From contig JAJQJQ010000021.1 of NCBI GenBank assembly GCA_028622995.1, positions 2,852,001 to 2,916,000 on the forward strand: a DNA stretch of 64,000 nucleotides. The letters are read 5' to 3'. Below, piece after piece: positions 1-11,459 of the stretch. Positions within the stretch are counted from its first letter, which is position 1; each line of letters starts with the position of its first letter. The notes beneath the pieces were generated by a model. That model worked only from the letters and a program-made list of their open reading frames with translations, had not been told where the DNA came from and did not search any database. The position numbers and the translations under genes are program-made. Source of the DNA: Panagrolaimus kolymaensis (taxonomy: Eukaryota > Nematoda > Chromadorea > Rhabditida > Panagrolaimidae).

Positions 1-108
1 TACGAGGGATAATATTTCCCGTAAACCATTATTTTCAGTTATATTAACTCAATAAATGGATCATTCTCTTATCGTAACCTTTTTTCTTAACTATTAATTA
101 ATAAACAC
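1..108. other. Gene 3' flank or partial intron
   Basis: AT-rich unique sequence. Depending on how exon 7 ends, it is either the 3' UTR or the beginning of an intron that leaves the window. No further exon, repeat or poly(A) signal is convincing. Confidence 0.4.
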
Positions 109-207
109 TTACCAAAATGTTCTTAAATAAGAGAATATTCCTATTACTTTCAGTTCGTAAGCTTTGAAAGCCGGTGTACACAACTCAGTTGCAAAAAATT
201 TGGTAGC
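109..207 (-). other. Exon 7 (last exon in the window)
   Basis: After acceptor TTTTGTTTTAG the frame reads ATKFFATELCTPAF and continues to ...YLRTFW followed by TAA at 111-109. The same bases form a strong donor, TTG|GTAAGTG, at 113/112. The gene either ends here with Trp-stop or is spliced to an exon left of position 1. Every AG I checked in positions 1-108 would create an immediate or near-immediate stop. No AATAAA is visible on the minus strand downstream, which slightly favours continuation. Confidence 0.6.
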
Positions 208-1171
208 CTAAAACAAAAAATAAAAATTAGTTTAACAACATTGTTAAAATGACTTACAACAATATAATCATCATCATCATTGCAAACCGATGAAGCATAA
301 ATCGAGCTAACATCATCTTCGTCCGTATAAGCACTTAATTCACTTTGTTCATCATCATCCTGAAATTTCAGTGATTAAAGAATGAATCAGTTACACATTT
401 TTTCAGATAAAAAAAACTTACAAGTTTGAGTGCAAGTTGTTTAAATGGATCGACGACATCAGAGCGAGGTACTGGATACTGAAAAATAATTTGTTTTATT
501 TATGTATATCAAAATTGCTGAATATAAGAACGTATTTCTTTACTATGAAACTAGTGATTTCAGGATTTATATTCCTTTTAAAGAAAATCACCTAAATTAC
601 AATTCATATACCTGTGACCATTCTTACTAACGTTAGTCGAGCTTACTAAATAATGATCCCAATGACTTACCGATTTTAATGGATCAATTTCTATTGTTGC
701 ATCACTTTTTTCACTTCCATTATCACTATTTTGGCTCTAAAAATGGTTTTATATGTAATTAAAAGAATATTTGCTTTTATAGCAACAAAATTAAGTATTT
801 TAAATAAATTTTATTTAAGTAAAATGGATAAGTTAACATATCATTTTTATAAAAAAAAGAATTAAACTTACATATGGCGCTGATTGATCTTGATTGATTT
901 CTGTATCATTATCACAACCACGAGCTTCGATTAAAGCTTTCTAAAAACAAACATATTAAATAAACGGTCGGAATGTAAAAAAGTTTCATTTTAAATTTAA
1001 TAAAGTTGCTTTATATTTTTTTGTTTATAAATAGAGCTTACCTTTAGCTCATTTTCAGCGGCATATCTTTTACGAACTAAAAAATAATAAAAATGGTTTT
1101 TAAATATAAAAAAATTTACGCTTTTTTCTATTTTTCTCACGTATTTGTCGACCTAAAAGCAGCGGTGGCAT
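109..1171 (-). CDS. Unrecognised spliced gene, seven short exons, about 159 residues
   Basis: Exons on the minus strand, in order: 1171-1120, 1076-1042, 940-872, 736-671, 478-422, 359-258 and 207-109 (ending TGG TAA). Together they make 480 nt, or 159 codons plus stop, with one open frame throughout. Every internal boundary has a GTAAG or GTAAA donor and a T-rich AG acceptor. Intron 1 is phase 1 and introns 2-6 are phase 0. The ATG at 1171-1169 is preceded two codons upstream by an in-frame TGA and has A at -3. Residues about 8-40 are rich in K, R and E and look helical, possibly a short coiled coil. The middle (about 53-74 and 94-127) is rich in S, D and E, with runs DDDE and DDDD. The last 30 residues are more hydrophobic and mixed. 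I see no signal peptide, no clear membrane segment and no known catalytic motif. The exon model is well supported by frame and splice signals; the function is unknown. The 3' end may continue outside the window. Confidence 0.72.
258..359 (-). other. Exon 6 (102 bp, phase 0), acidic
   Basis: Encodes 34 residues starting DDDEQSELSAYTDEDD and ending in a DDDD run followed by YIV. The GAT repeats that encode the Asp runs show as TCATCATCATCAT on the + strand. The acceptor is ATTTCAG and the donor is GTAAGTCATT. It is separated from exon 5 by a 62-bp intron. Confidence 0.74.
422..478 (-). other. Exon 5 (57 bp, phase 0)
   Basis: Encodes 19 residues beginning YPVPRSDVVDPFKQ, between acceptor TTATTTTTCAG and donor GTAAGTTTTT. 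The other two frames on this strand are less convincing: one has an early stop, and the other does not join to the neighbouring exons. Confidence 0.72.
671..736 (-). other. Exon 4 (66 bp, phase 0)
   Basis: Encodes 22 residues beginning SQNSDNGSEKSD, polar and probably disordered, ending IDPLKS. The acceptor is CATTTTTAG and the donor is GTAAGTCAT. An exon of whole codons between two phase-0 introns could be skipped without a frame change. Confidence 0.7.
872..940 (-). other. Exon 3 (69 bp, phase 0)
   Basis: Encodes 23 residues starting KALIEARGCDND and ending QSAPY. Acceptor TTTTTTAG and donor GTAAGTTT are both strong. The helix-like basic segment ends here and a polar N/D/Q-rich stretch begins. 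Confidence 0.7.
1042..1076 (-). other. Exon 2 (35 bp)
   Basis: Completes the split Leu codon and encodes RKRYAAENELK. It is flanked by acceptor TTTTTTAG and donor GTAAGCTC. The 43-bp intron before it (1119-1077) is the shortest in the gene and close to the lower limit for animal introns. The sequence continues the basic, heptad-like helix of exon 1. Confidence 0.68.
1120..1171 (-). other. Exon 1 of the unknown gene, with start codon
   Basis: Encodes MPPLLLGRQIREKNRKK plus the first base of a Leu codon, ending at donor GTAAATTT. The ATG is the first in-frame one after a TGA at 1177-1175. An alternative is a splice acceptor GCTTTTAG at 1160-1153, which would remove MPPLLL and imply an earlier exon further upstream. 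I prefer the ATG because it gives a complete frame without another exon. Confidence 0.6.
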
Positions 1172-1610
1172 AATTCACAAGTTTGACTTCAATCTAGAAT
1201 ACTAAGATGAAATTGATAAATATAATATTTTTTTACATGTCGAAAAATTCTTATACAAATTTTATAAAATTGGGTTTTTGGTATTGGGAAAAAACAAGGT
1301 TTTCTGATAAACGTTTTAATGAAATATTCGTTATAAAACAAATATACTCATTTTCGTTTGTGGGAAATTGTGAGAAAGATTTAACACATATTTTTAGAAA
1401 ATAAAAATAAGACATTTTTAATTTTTCTGAAAATCGGGGTGGCCTTTACTAAAATTGTTTATTATGTCATAGCAGTCACAAGTGAAATGAAAATGATAAA
1501 ATTAAGATTTAGTGAAAACTTTTAGTAACAAAGCCGTTTATGTTCGCTGGTTCAAATCCGTTTGATTGGCAACATTTTTTAAGTAATTTCTTGGAGATAA
1601 AAAATTACAC
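1172..1610. other. Spacer between gene start and satellite; probable promoter region
   Basis: About 440 bp of AT-rich unique sequence between the minus-strand ATG and the first satellite unit. Any promoter of the gene should lie here. A minus-strand TATAAAA at 1266-1260 is about 90 bp upstream of the ATG, but such strings are common in this composition. I see no other exon and no recognisable mobile-element ends. Confidence 0.4.
1260..1266 (-). promoter_or_regulatory. Possible TATA box
   Basis: TATAAAA on the minus strand, about 90 bp before the proposed ATG. Position and sequence are compatible with a TATA box, but the region is so AT-rich that chance is a fair explanation. Confidence 0.15.
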
Positions 1611-4600
1611 TTTTGGTGTTCAAACCATTTTCTTCGAAGAAAGGTTATTTATATTTTTTATTGCAGCATCATAATTAGTGACACCATTTTCCAAAAATTC
1701 AAAGTGTAAAAGCAGACAACTCAAATAAATTTTTTTTTATTAAAAACAAGCAATAAATTTTAAACCTGTTGATTTTGGTGTTCAAACCATTTTCTTCGAA
1801 GAAAGGTTTTTAATATTTTTTGTTCGAGCATCCTAATTAGTGACACCATATTCCAAAAATTCAAAGTGTCAAAGCAGACAACTCAAATAAATTTTTTTAT
1901 TTATTTTAATGCAAAATATTTTAATCCTGTTGATTTTGGTGTTCAAACCATTTCCATCGAAGAAAGGTTATTAATATTTTTTGTTCGAGCATCACAATTA
2001 GTGACACCATATTCCAAAAATTCAAAGTGTCATAGCAGACAACTCAAATAAATTTTTTTTTATTAAAAACAAGCAATAAAATTTAAACCTGCAGATTTTG
2101 GTGTTCAAACCATTTCCATCGAAGAAATGTAATTTATATTTTTTATTGCAGCATCATAATTAGTGACACCATATTCCAAAAATTCAAAGTGTCATAGCAG
2201 ACAACTCAAATAAATTTTTTTTTATTAAAAACAAGCAATAAAATTTAAACCTGCAGATTTTGGTGTTCAAACCATTTCCATCGAAGAAATGTAATATATA
2301 TTTTTTATTGCAGCATCATAATTAGTGACACCATATTCCAAAAATTCAAAGTGTCATAGCAGACAACTCAAATAAATTTTTTTTTATTAAAAACAAGCAA
2401 TAAAATTTAAACCTGCAGATTTTGGTGTTCAAACCATTTCCATCGAAGAAAGGTTATTAATATTTTTTGTTCGAGCATCATAATTAGTGACACCATATTC
2501 CAAAAATTCAAAGTGTCATAGCAGACAACTCAAATAAATTTTTTTATTTATTTTAATGCAAAATATTTTAATCCTGTTGATTTTGGTGTTCAAACCATTT
2601 CCATCGAAGAAAGGTTATTAATATTTTTTGTTCGAGCATCACAATTAGTGACACCATATTCCAAAAATTCAAAGTGTCATAGCAGACAACTCAAATAAAT
2701 TTTTTTATTTATTTTAATGCAAAATATTTTAATCCTGTTGATTTTGGTGTTCAAACCATTTCCATCGAAGAAAGGTTATTAATATTTTTTGTTCGAGCAT
2801 CACAATTAGTGACACCATATTCCAAAAATTCAAAGTGTCATAGCAGACAACTCAAATAAATTTTTTTTTATTAAAAACAAGCAATAAAATTTAAACCTGC
2901 AGATTTTGGTGTTCAAACCATTTCCATCGAAGAAAGGTTATTAATATTTTTTGTTCGAGCATCATAATTAGTGACACCATATTCCAAAAATTCAAAGTGT
3001 CAAAGCAGACAACTCAAATAAATTTTTTTTTATTAAAAACAAGCAATAAAATTTAATCCTGTTGATTTTGGTGTTCAAACCATTTCCATCGAAGAAAGGT
3101 TATTAATATTTTTTGTTCGAGCATCACAATTAGTGACACCATATTCCAAAAATTCAAAGTGTCATAGCAGACAACTCAAATAAATTTTTTTATTTATTTT
3201 AATGCAAAATATTTTAATCCTGTTGATTTTGGTGTTCAAACCATTTCCATCGAAGAAAGGTTATTAATATTTTTTGTTCGAGCATCACAATTAGTGACAC
3301 CATATTCCAAAAATTCAAAGTGTTATAGCAGACAACTCAAATAAATTTTTTTATTTATTTTAATGCAAAATATTTTAATCCTGTTGATTTTGGTGTTCAA
3401 ACCATTTCCATCGAAGAAAGGTTATTAATATTTTTTGTTCGAGCATCACAATTAGTGACACCATATTCCAAAAATTCAAAGTGTCATAGCAGACAACTCA
3501 AATAAATTTTTTTTTATTAAAAACAAGCAATAAAATTTAAACCTGCAGATTTTGGTGTTCAAACCATTTCCATCGAAGAAAGGTTATTAATATTTTTTGT
3601 TCGAGCATCACAATTAGTAACACCATATTCCAAAAATTCAAAGTGTCAAAGCAGACAACTCAAATAAATTTTTTTATTTATTTTAATGCAAAATATTTTA
3701 ATCCTGTTGATTTTGGTGTTCAAACCATTTTCTTCGAAGAAAGGTTATTTATATTTTTTATTGCATCATCACAATTAGTGACACCATATTCCAAAAATTC
3801 AAAGTGTCATAGCAGACAACTCAAATAAATTTTTTTTTATTAAAAACAAGCAATAAAATTTAAACCTGCAGATTTTGGTGTTCAAACCATTTCCATCGAA
3901 GAAAGGTTATTAATATTTTTTGTTCGAGCATCACAATTAGTGACACCATATTCCAAAAATTCAAAGTGTCATAGCAGACAACTCAAATAAATTTTTTTAT
4001 TTATTTTAATGCAAAATATTTTAATCCTGTTGATTTTGGTGTTCAAACCATTTCCATCGAAGAAAGGTTATTAATATTTTTTGTTCGAGCATCACAATTA
4101 GTGACACCATATTCCAAAAATTCAAAGTGTCATAGCAGACAACTCAAATAAATTTTTTTTTATTAAAAACAAGCAATAAAATTTAAACCTGCAGATTTTG
4201 GTGTTCAAACCATTTCCATCGAAGAAAGGTTATTAATATTTTTTGTTCGAGCATCACAATTAGTGACACCATATTCCAAAAATTCAAAGTGTCATAGCAG
4301 ACAACTCAAATAAATTTTTTTATTTATTTTAATGCAAAATATTTTAATCCTGTTGATTTTGGTGTTCAAACCATTTCCATCGAAGAAAGGTTATTAATAT
4401 TTTTTGTTCGAGCATCACAATTAGTGACACCATATTCCAAAAATTCAAAGTGTCATAGCAGACAACTCAAATAAATTTTTTTATTTATTTTAATGCAAAA
4501 TATTTTAATCCTGTTGATTTTGGTGTTCAAACCATTTCCATCGAAGAAAGGTTATTAATATTTTTTGTTCGAGCATCACAATTAGTGACACCATATTCCA

Positions 4601-7600
4601 AAAATTCAAAGTGTCAAAGCAGACAACTCAAATAAATTTTTTTATTTATTTTAATGCAAAATATTTTAATCCTGTTGATTTTGGTGTTCAAACCATTTTC
4701 TTCGAAGAAAGGTTATTTATATTTTTTATTGCATCATCACAATTAGTGACACCATATTCCAAAAATTCAAAGTGTCATAGCAGACAACTCAAATAAATTT
4801 TTTTTTATTAAAAACAAGCAATAAAATTTAAACCTGCAGATTTTGGTGTTCAAACCATTTCCATCGAAGAAAGGTTATTAATATTTTTTGTTCGAGCATC
4901 ATAATTAGTGACACCATATTCCAAAAATTCAAAGTGTCAAAGCAGACAACTCAAATAAATTTTTTTTTATTAAAAACAAGCAATAAAATTTAATCCTGTT
5001 GATTTTGGTGTTCAAACCATTTCCATCGAAGAAAGGTTATTAATATTTTTTGTTCGAGCATCACAATTAGTGACACCATATTCCAAAAATTCAAAGTGTC
5101 ATAGCAGACAACTCAAATAAATTTTTTTATTTATTTTAATGCAAAATATTTTAATCCTGTTGATTTTGGTGTTCAAACCATTTCCATCGAAGAAAGGTTA
5201 TTAATATTTTTTGTTCGAGCATCACAATTAGTGACACCATATTCCAAAAATTCAAAGTGTCATAGCAGACAACTCAAATAAATTTTTTTATTTATTTTAA
5301 TGCAAAATATTTTAATCCTGTTGATTTTGGTGTTCAAACCATTTCCATCGAAGAAAGGTTATTAATATTTTTTGTTCGAGCATCACAATTAGTGACACCA
5401 TATTCCAAAAATTCAAAGTGTCATAGCAGACAACTCAAATAAATTTTTTTTTATTAAAAACAAGCAATAAAATTTAAACCTGCAGATTTTGGTGTTCAAA
5501 CCATTTCCATCGAAGAAAGGTTATTAATATTTTTTGTTCGAGCATCACAATTAGTAACACCATATTCCAAAAATTCAAAGTGTCAAAGCAGACAACTCAA
5601 ATAAATTTTTTTATTTATTTTAATGCAAAATATTTTAATCCTGTTGATTTTGGTGTTCAAACCATTTTCTTCGAAGAAAGGTTATTTATATTTTTTATTG
5701 CATCATCACAATTAGTGACACCATATTCCAAAAATTCAAAGTGTCATAGCAGACAACTCAAATAAATTTTTTTTTATTAAAAACAAGCAATAAAATTTAA
5801 ACCTGCAGATTTTGGTGTTCAAACCATTTCCATCGAAGAAAGGTTATTAATATTTTTTGTTCGAGCATCATAATTAGTGACACCATATTCCAAAAATTCA
5901 AAGTGTCAAAGCAGACAACTCAAATAAATTTTTTTATTTATTTTAATGCAAAATATTTTAATCCTGTTGATTTTGGTGTTCAAACCATTTCCATCGAAGA
6001 AAGGTTATTAATATTTTTTGTTCGAGCATCACAATTAGTGACACCATATTCCAAAAATTCAAAGTGTCATAGCAGACAACTCAAATAAATTTTTTTATTT
6101 ATTTTAATGCAAAATATTTTAATCCTGTTGATTTTGGTGTTCAAACCATTTCCATCGAAGAAAGGTTATTAATATTTTTTGTTCGAGCATCACAATTAGT
6201 GACACCATATTCCAAAAATTCAAAGTGTCATAGCAGACAACTCAAATAAATTTTTTTTTATTAAAAACAAGCAATAAAATTTAAACCTGCAGATTTTGGT
6301 GTTCAAACCATTTCCATCGAAGAAAGGTTATTAATATTTTTTGTTCGAGCATCACAATTAGTAACACCATATTCCAAAAATTCAAAGTGTCAAAGCAGAC
6401 AACTCAAATAAATTTTTTTATTTATTTTAATGCAAAATATTTTAATCCTGTTGATTTTGGTGTTCAAACCATTTTCTTCGAAGAAAGGTTATTTATATTT
6501 TTTATTGCATCATCACAATTAGTGACACCATATTCCAAAAATTCAAAGTGTCATAGCAGACAACTCAAATAAATTTTTTTTTATTAAAAACAAGCAATAA
6601 AATTTAAACCTGCAGATTTTGGTGTTCAAACCATTTCCATCGAAGAAAGGTTATTAATATTTTTTGTTCGAGCATCATAATTAGTGACACCATATTCCAA
6701 AAATTCAAAGTGTCAAAGCAGACAACTCAAATAAATTTTTTTTTATTAAAAACAAGCAATAAAATTTAATCCTGTTGATTTTGGTGTTCAAACCATTTCC
6801 ATCGAAGAAAGGTTATTAATATTTTTTGTTCGAGCATCACAATTAGTGACACCATATTCCAAAAATTCAAAGTGTCATAGCAGACAACTCAAATAAATTT
6901 TTTTATTTATTTTAATGCAAAATATTTTAATCCTGTTGATTTTGGTGTTCAAACCATTTCCATCGAAGAAAGGTTATTAATATTTTTTGTTCGAGCATCA
7001 CAATTAGTGACACCATATTCCAAAAATTCAAAGTGTCATAGCAGACAACTCAAATAAATTTTTTTATTTATTTTAATGCAAAATATTTTAATCCTGTTGA
7101 TTTTGGTGTTCAAACCATTTCCATCGAAGAAAGGTTATTAATATTTTTTGTTCGAGCATCACAATTAGTGACACCATATTCCAAAAATTCAAAGTGTCAT
7201 AGCAGACAACTCAAATAAATTTTTTTTTATTAAAAACAAGCAATAAAATTTAAACCTGCAGATTTTGGTGTTCAAACCATTTCCATCGAAGAAAGGTTAT
7301 TAATATTTTTTGTTCGAGCATCACAACTAGTAACACCATATTCCAAAAATTCAAAGTGTCAAAGCAGACAACTCAAATAAATTTTTTTATTTATTTTAAT
7401 GCAAAATATTTTAATCCTGTTGATTTTGGTGTTCAAACCATTTTCTTCGAAGAAAGGTTATTTATATTTTTTATTGCATCATCACAATTAGTGACACCAT
7501 ATTCCAAAAATTCAAAGTGTCATAGCAGACAACTCAAATAAATTTTTTTTTATTAAAAACAAGCAATAAAATTTAAACCTGCAGATTTTGGTGTTCAAAC

Positions 7601-9200
7601 CATTTCCATCGAAGAAAGGTTATTAATATTTTTTGTTCGAGCATCACAATTAGTGACACCATATTCCAAAAATTCAAAGTGTCATAGCAGACAACTCAAA
7701 TAAATTTTTTTATTTATTTTAATGCAAAATATTTTAATCCTGTTGATTTTGGTGTTCAAACCATTTCCATCGAAGAAAGGTTATTAATATTTTTTGTTCG
7801 AGCATCACAATTAGTGACACCATATTCCAAAAATTCAAAGTGTCATAGCAGACAACTCAAATAAATTTTTTTTTATTAAAAACAAGCAATAAAATTTAAA
7901 CCTGCAGATTTTGGTGTTCAAACCATTTCCATCGAAGAAAGGTTATTAATATTTTTTGTTCGAGCATCACAATTAGTAACACCATATTCCAAAAATTCAA
8001 AGTGTCAAAGCAGACAACTCAAATAAATTTTTTTATTTATTTTAATGCAAAATATTTTAATCCTGTTGATTTTGGTGTTCAAACCATTTTCTTCGAAGAA
8101 AGGTTATTTATATTTTTTATTGCATCATCACAATTAGTGACACCATATTCCAAAAATTCAAAGTGTCATAGCAGACAACTCAAATAAATTTTTTTTTATT
8201 AAAAACAAGCAATAAAATTTAAACCTGCAGATTTTGGTGTTCAAACCATTTCCATCGAAGAAAGGTTATTAATATTTTTTGTTCGAGCATCATAATTAGT
8301 GACACCATATTCCAAAAATTCAAAGTGTCAAAGCAGACAACTCAAATAAATTTTTTTTTATTAAAAACAAGCAATAAAATTTAATCCTGTTGATTTTGGT
8401 GTTCAAACCATTTCCATCGAAGAAAGGTTATTAATATTTTTTGTTCGAGCATCACAATTAGTAACACCATATTCCAAAAATTCAAAGTGTCAAAGCAGAC
8501 AACTCAAATAAATTTTTTTATTTATTTTAATGCAAAATATTTTAATCCTGTTGATTTTGGTGTTCAAACCATTTTCTTCGAAGAAAGGTTATTTATATTT
8601 TTTATTGCATCATCACAATTAGTGACACCATATTCCAAAAATTCAAAGTGTCATAGCAGACAACTCAAATAAATTTTTTTTTATTAAAAACAAGCAATAA
8701 AATTTAAACCTGCAGATTTTGGTGTTCAAACCATTTCCATCGAAGAAATGTAATATATATTTTTTATTGCAGCATCATAATTAGTGACACCATATTCCAA
8801 AAATTCAAAGTGTCATAGCAGACAACTCAAATAAATTTTTTTTTATTAAAAACAAGCAATAAAATTTAAACCTGCAGATTTTGGTGTTCAAACCATTTCC
8901 ATCGAAGAAAGGTTATTAATATTTTTTGTTCGAGCATCATAATTAGTGACACCATATTCCAAAAATTCAAAGTGTCAAAGCAGACAACTCAAATAAATTT
9001 TTTTTTATTAAAAACAAGCAATAAAATTTAATCCTGTTGATTTTGGTGTTCAAACCATTTTCTTCGAAGAAAGGTTATTTATATTTTTTATTGCAGCATC
9101 ATAATTAGTGACACCATATTCCAAAAATTCAAAGTGTCAAAGCAGACAACTCAAATAAATTTTTTTTTATTAAAAACAAGCATTAAATTTTAAACCTGTA
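1611..9200 (+). repeat. Satellite block I: mixed A/B linkers with six-monomer higher-order repeat
   Basis: Linkers are type A with AATAAAATTTAAACCTGCAG or type B ending TTTTAATCCTGTTG. Most centres are CCATTTCCATCG...GTTCGAGCATCAC. A marker monomer with TTGCATCATCAC recurs near 3765, 4733, 5702, 6509, 7478, 8124 and 8609. The spacings are 968, 969, 807, 969, 646 and 485 bp, that is 6, 6, 5, 6, 4 and 3 monomers. The first two units at the edge belong to other sub-types. Confidence 0.85.
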
Positions 9201-11459
9201 GATTTTGGTGTTCAAACCATTTCCATCGAAGAAAGGTTATTAATATTTTTTGTTCGAGCATCCTAATTAGTGACACCATATTCCAAAAATTCAAAGTGTC
9301 AAAGCAGACAACTCAAATAAATTTTTTTTATTAAAAACAAGCAATAAATTTTAAACCTGTTGATTTTGGTGTTCAAACCATTTTCTTCGAAGAAAGGTTA
9401 TTTATATTTTTTATTGCAGCATCATAATTAGTGACACCATATTCCAAAAATTCAAAGTGTCAAAGCAGACAACTCAAATAAATTTTTTTATTTATTTTAA
9501 TGCAAAATATTTTAATCCTGTTGATTTTGGTGTTCAAACCATTTTCTTCGAAGAAAGGTTATTTATATTTTTTATTGCAGCATCATAATTAGTGACACCA
9601 TTTTCCAAAAATTCAAAGTGTCAAAGCAGACAACTCAAATAAATTTTTTTATTTATTTTAATGCAAAATATTTTAATCCTGTTGATTTTGGTGTTCAAAC
9701 CATTTTCTTCGAAGAAAGGTTATTTATATTTTTTATTGCAGCATCATAATTAGTGACACCATTTTCCAAAAATTCAAAGTGTCAAAGCAGACAACTCAAA
9801 TAAATTTTTTTTTATTAAAAACAAGCAATAAATTTTAAACCTGTAGATTTTGGTGTTCAAACCATTTCCATCGAAGAAAGGTTATTAATATTTTTTGTTC
9901 GAGCATCACAATTAGTAACACCATATTCCAAAAATTCAAAGTGTCAAAGCAGACAACTAAAATAAATTTTTTTTATTAAAAACAAGCAATAAATTTTAAA
10001 CCTGTTGATTTTGGTGTTCAAACCATTTTCTTCGAAGAAAGGTTATTTATATTTTTTATTGCAGCATCATAATTAGTGACACCATATTCCAAAAATTCAA
10101 AGTGTCAAAGCAGACAACTCAAATAAATTTTTTTTTATTAAAAACAAGCAATAAATTTTAAACCTGTTGATTTTGGTGTTCAAACCATTTCCATCGAAGG
10201 AAGGTTATTAATATTTTTTGTTCGAGCATCACAATTAGTAACACCATATTCCAAAAATTCAAAGTGTCAAAGCAGACAACTAAAATAAATTTTTTTTATT
10301 AAAAACAAGCAATAAATTTTAAACCTGTTGATTTTGGTGTTCAAACCATTTTCTTCGAAGAAAGGTTATTTATATTTTTTATTGCAGCATCATAATTAGT
10401 GACACCATTTTCCAAAAATTCAAAGTGTCAAAGCAGACAACTCAAATAAATTTTTTTATTTATTTTAATGCAAAATATTTTAATCCTGTTGATTTTGGTG
10501 TTCAAACCATTTTCTTCGAAGAAAGGTTATTTATATTTTTTATTGCAGCATCATAATTAGTGACACCATTTTCCAAAAATTCAAAGTGTCAAAGCAGACA
10601 ACTCAAATAAATTTTTTTTTATTAAAAACAAGCAATAAAATTTAAACCTGCAGATTTTGGTGTTCAATCCATTTCCATCGAAGAAATGTAATTTATATTT
10701 TTTGTTCGAGCATCACAATTAGTAACACCATATTCCAAAAATTCAAAGTGTCAAAGCAGACAACTAAAATAAATTTTTTTTATTAAAAACAAGCAATAAA
10801 TTTTAAACCTGTTGATTTTGGTGTTCAAACCATTTTCTTCGAAGAAAGGTTATTTATATTTTTTATTGCAGCATCATAATTAGTGACACCATATTCCAAA
10901 AATTCAAAGTGTCAAAGCAGACAACTCAAATAAATTTTTTTTTATTAAAAACAAGCAATAAATTTTAAACCTGTTGATTTTGGTGTTCAAACCATTTCCA
11001 TCGAAGGAAGGTTATTAATATTTTTTGTTCGAGCATCACAATTAGTAACACCATATTCCAAAAATTCAAAGTGTCAAAGCAGACAACTAAAATAAATTTT
11101 TTTTATTAAAAACAAGCAATAAATTTTAAACCTGTTGATTTTGGTGTTCAAACCATTTTCTTCGAAGAAAGGTTATTTATATTTTTTATTGCAGCATCAT
11201 AATTAGTGACACCATTTTCCAAAAATTCAAAGTGTCAAAGCAGACAACTCAAATAAATTTTTTTATTTATTTTAATGCAAAATATTTTAATCCTGTTGAT
11301 TTTGGTGTTCAAACCATTTTCTTCGAAGAAAGGTTATTTATATTTTTTATTGCAGCATCATAATTAGTGACACCATTTTCCAAAAATTCAAAGTGTCAAA
11401 GCAGACAACTCAAATAAATTTTTTTTTATTAAAAACAAGCAATAAAATTTAAACCTGCA
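9201..11459 (+). repeat. Satellite block II: five-monomer (807-bp) repeat
   Basis: CCATTTTCTTCG...TTGCAGCATCAT centres dominate, with linkers ending CCTGTTG. A private variant CGAAGGAAGG is found at 10195 and again at 11002, 807 bp apart. Its neighbours on both sides match in order, so the unit duplicated is five monomers. Confidence 0.8.

Noticed and set aside
1207..1404. 65-codon + strand open frame
   Set aside because: AT-driven F/I/N/K/Y composition with no recognisable motif. It lies opposite the likely promoter region of the minus-strand gene.
1541..1570. tRNA gene or tRNA-derived SINE near GGTTCAAATCC
   Set aside because: The T-loop-like string is present, but the T stem pairs poorly, no matching acceptor strand lies about 70 nt upstream and there is no A-box or anticodon arm.
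1153..1610. Further upstream exon of the minus-strand gene
   Set aside because: The ATG at 1171 with an in-frame stop just upstream explains the start. I found no open segment with a good donor in this spacer; a GTGAATT donor near 1178 would need a 26-bp intron.
3643..8672. Repeated 61-codon + strand open frames (also at 1866 and 29479)
   Set aside because: They begin at GTG or similar in GTGTCAAAGCAG and end at CTCAAATAA one monomer later. They exist only because type B units are 162 bp, a multiple of three. Neighbouring 161-bp units break the frame, so there is no coding constraint.
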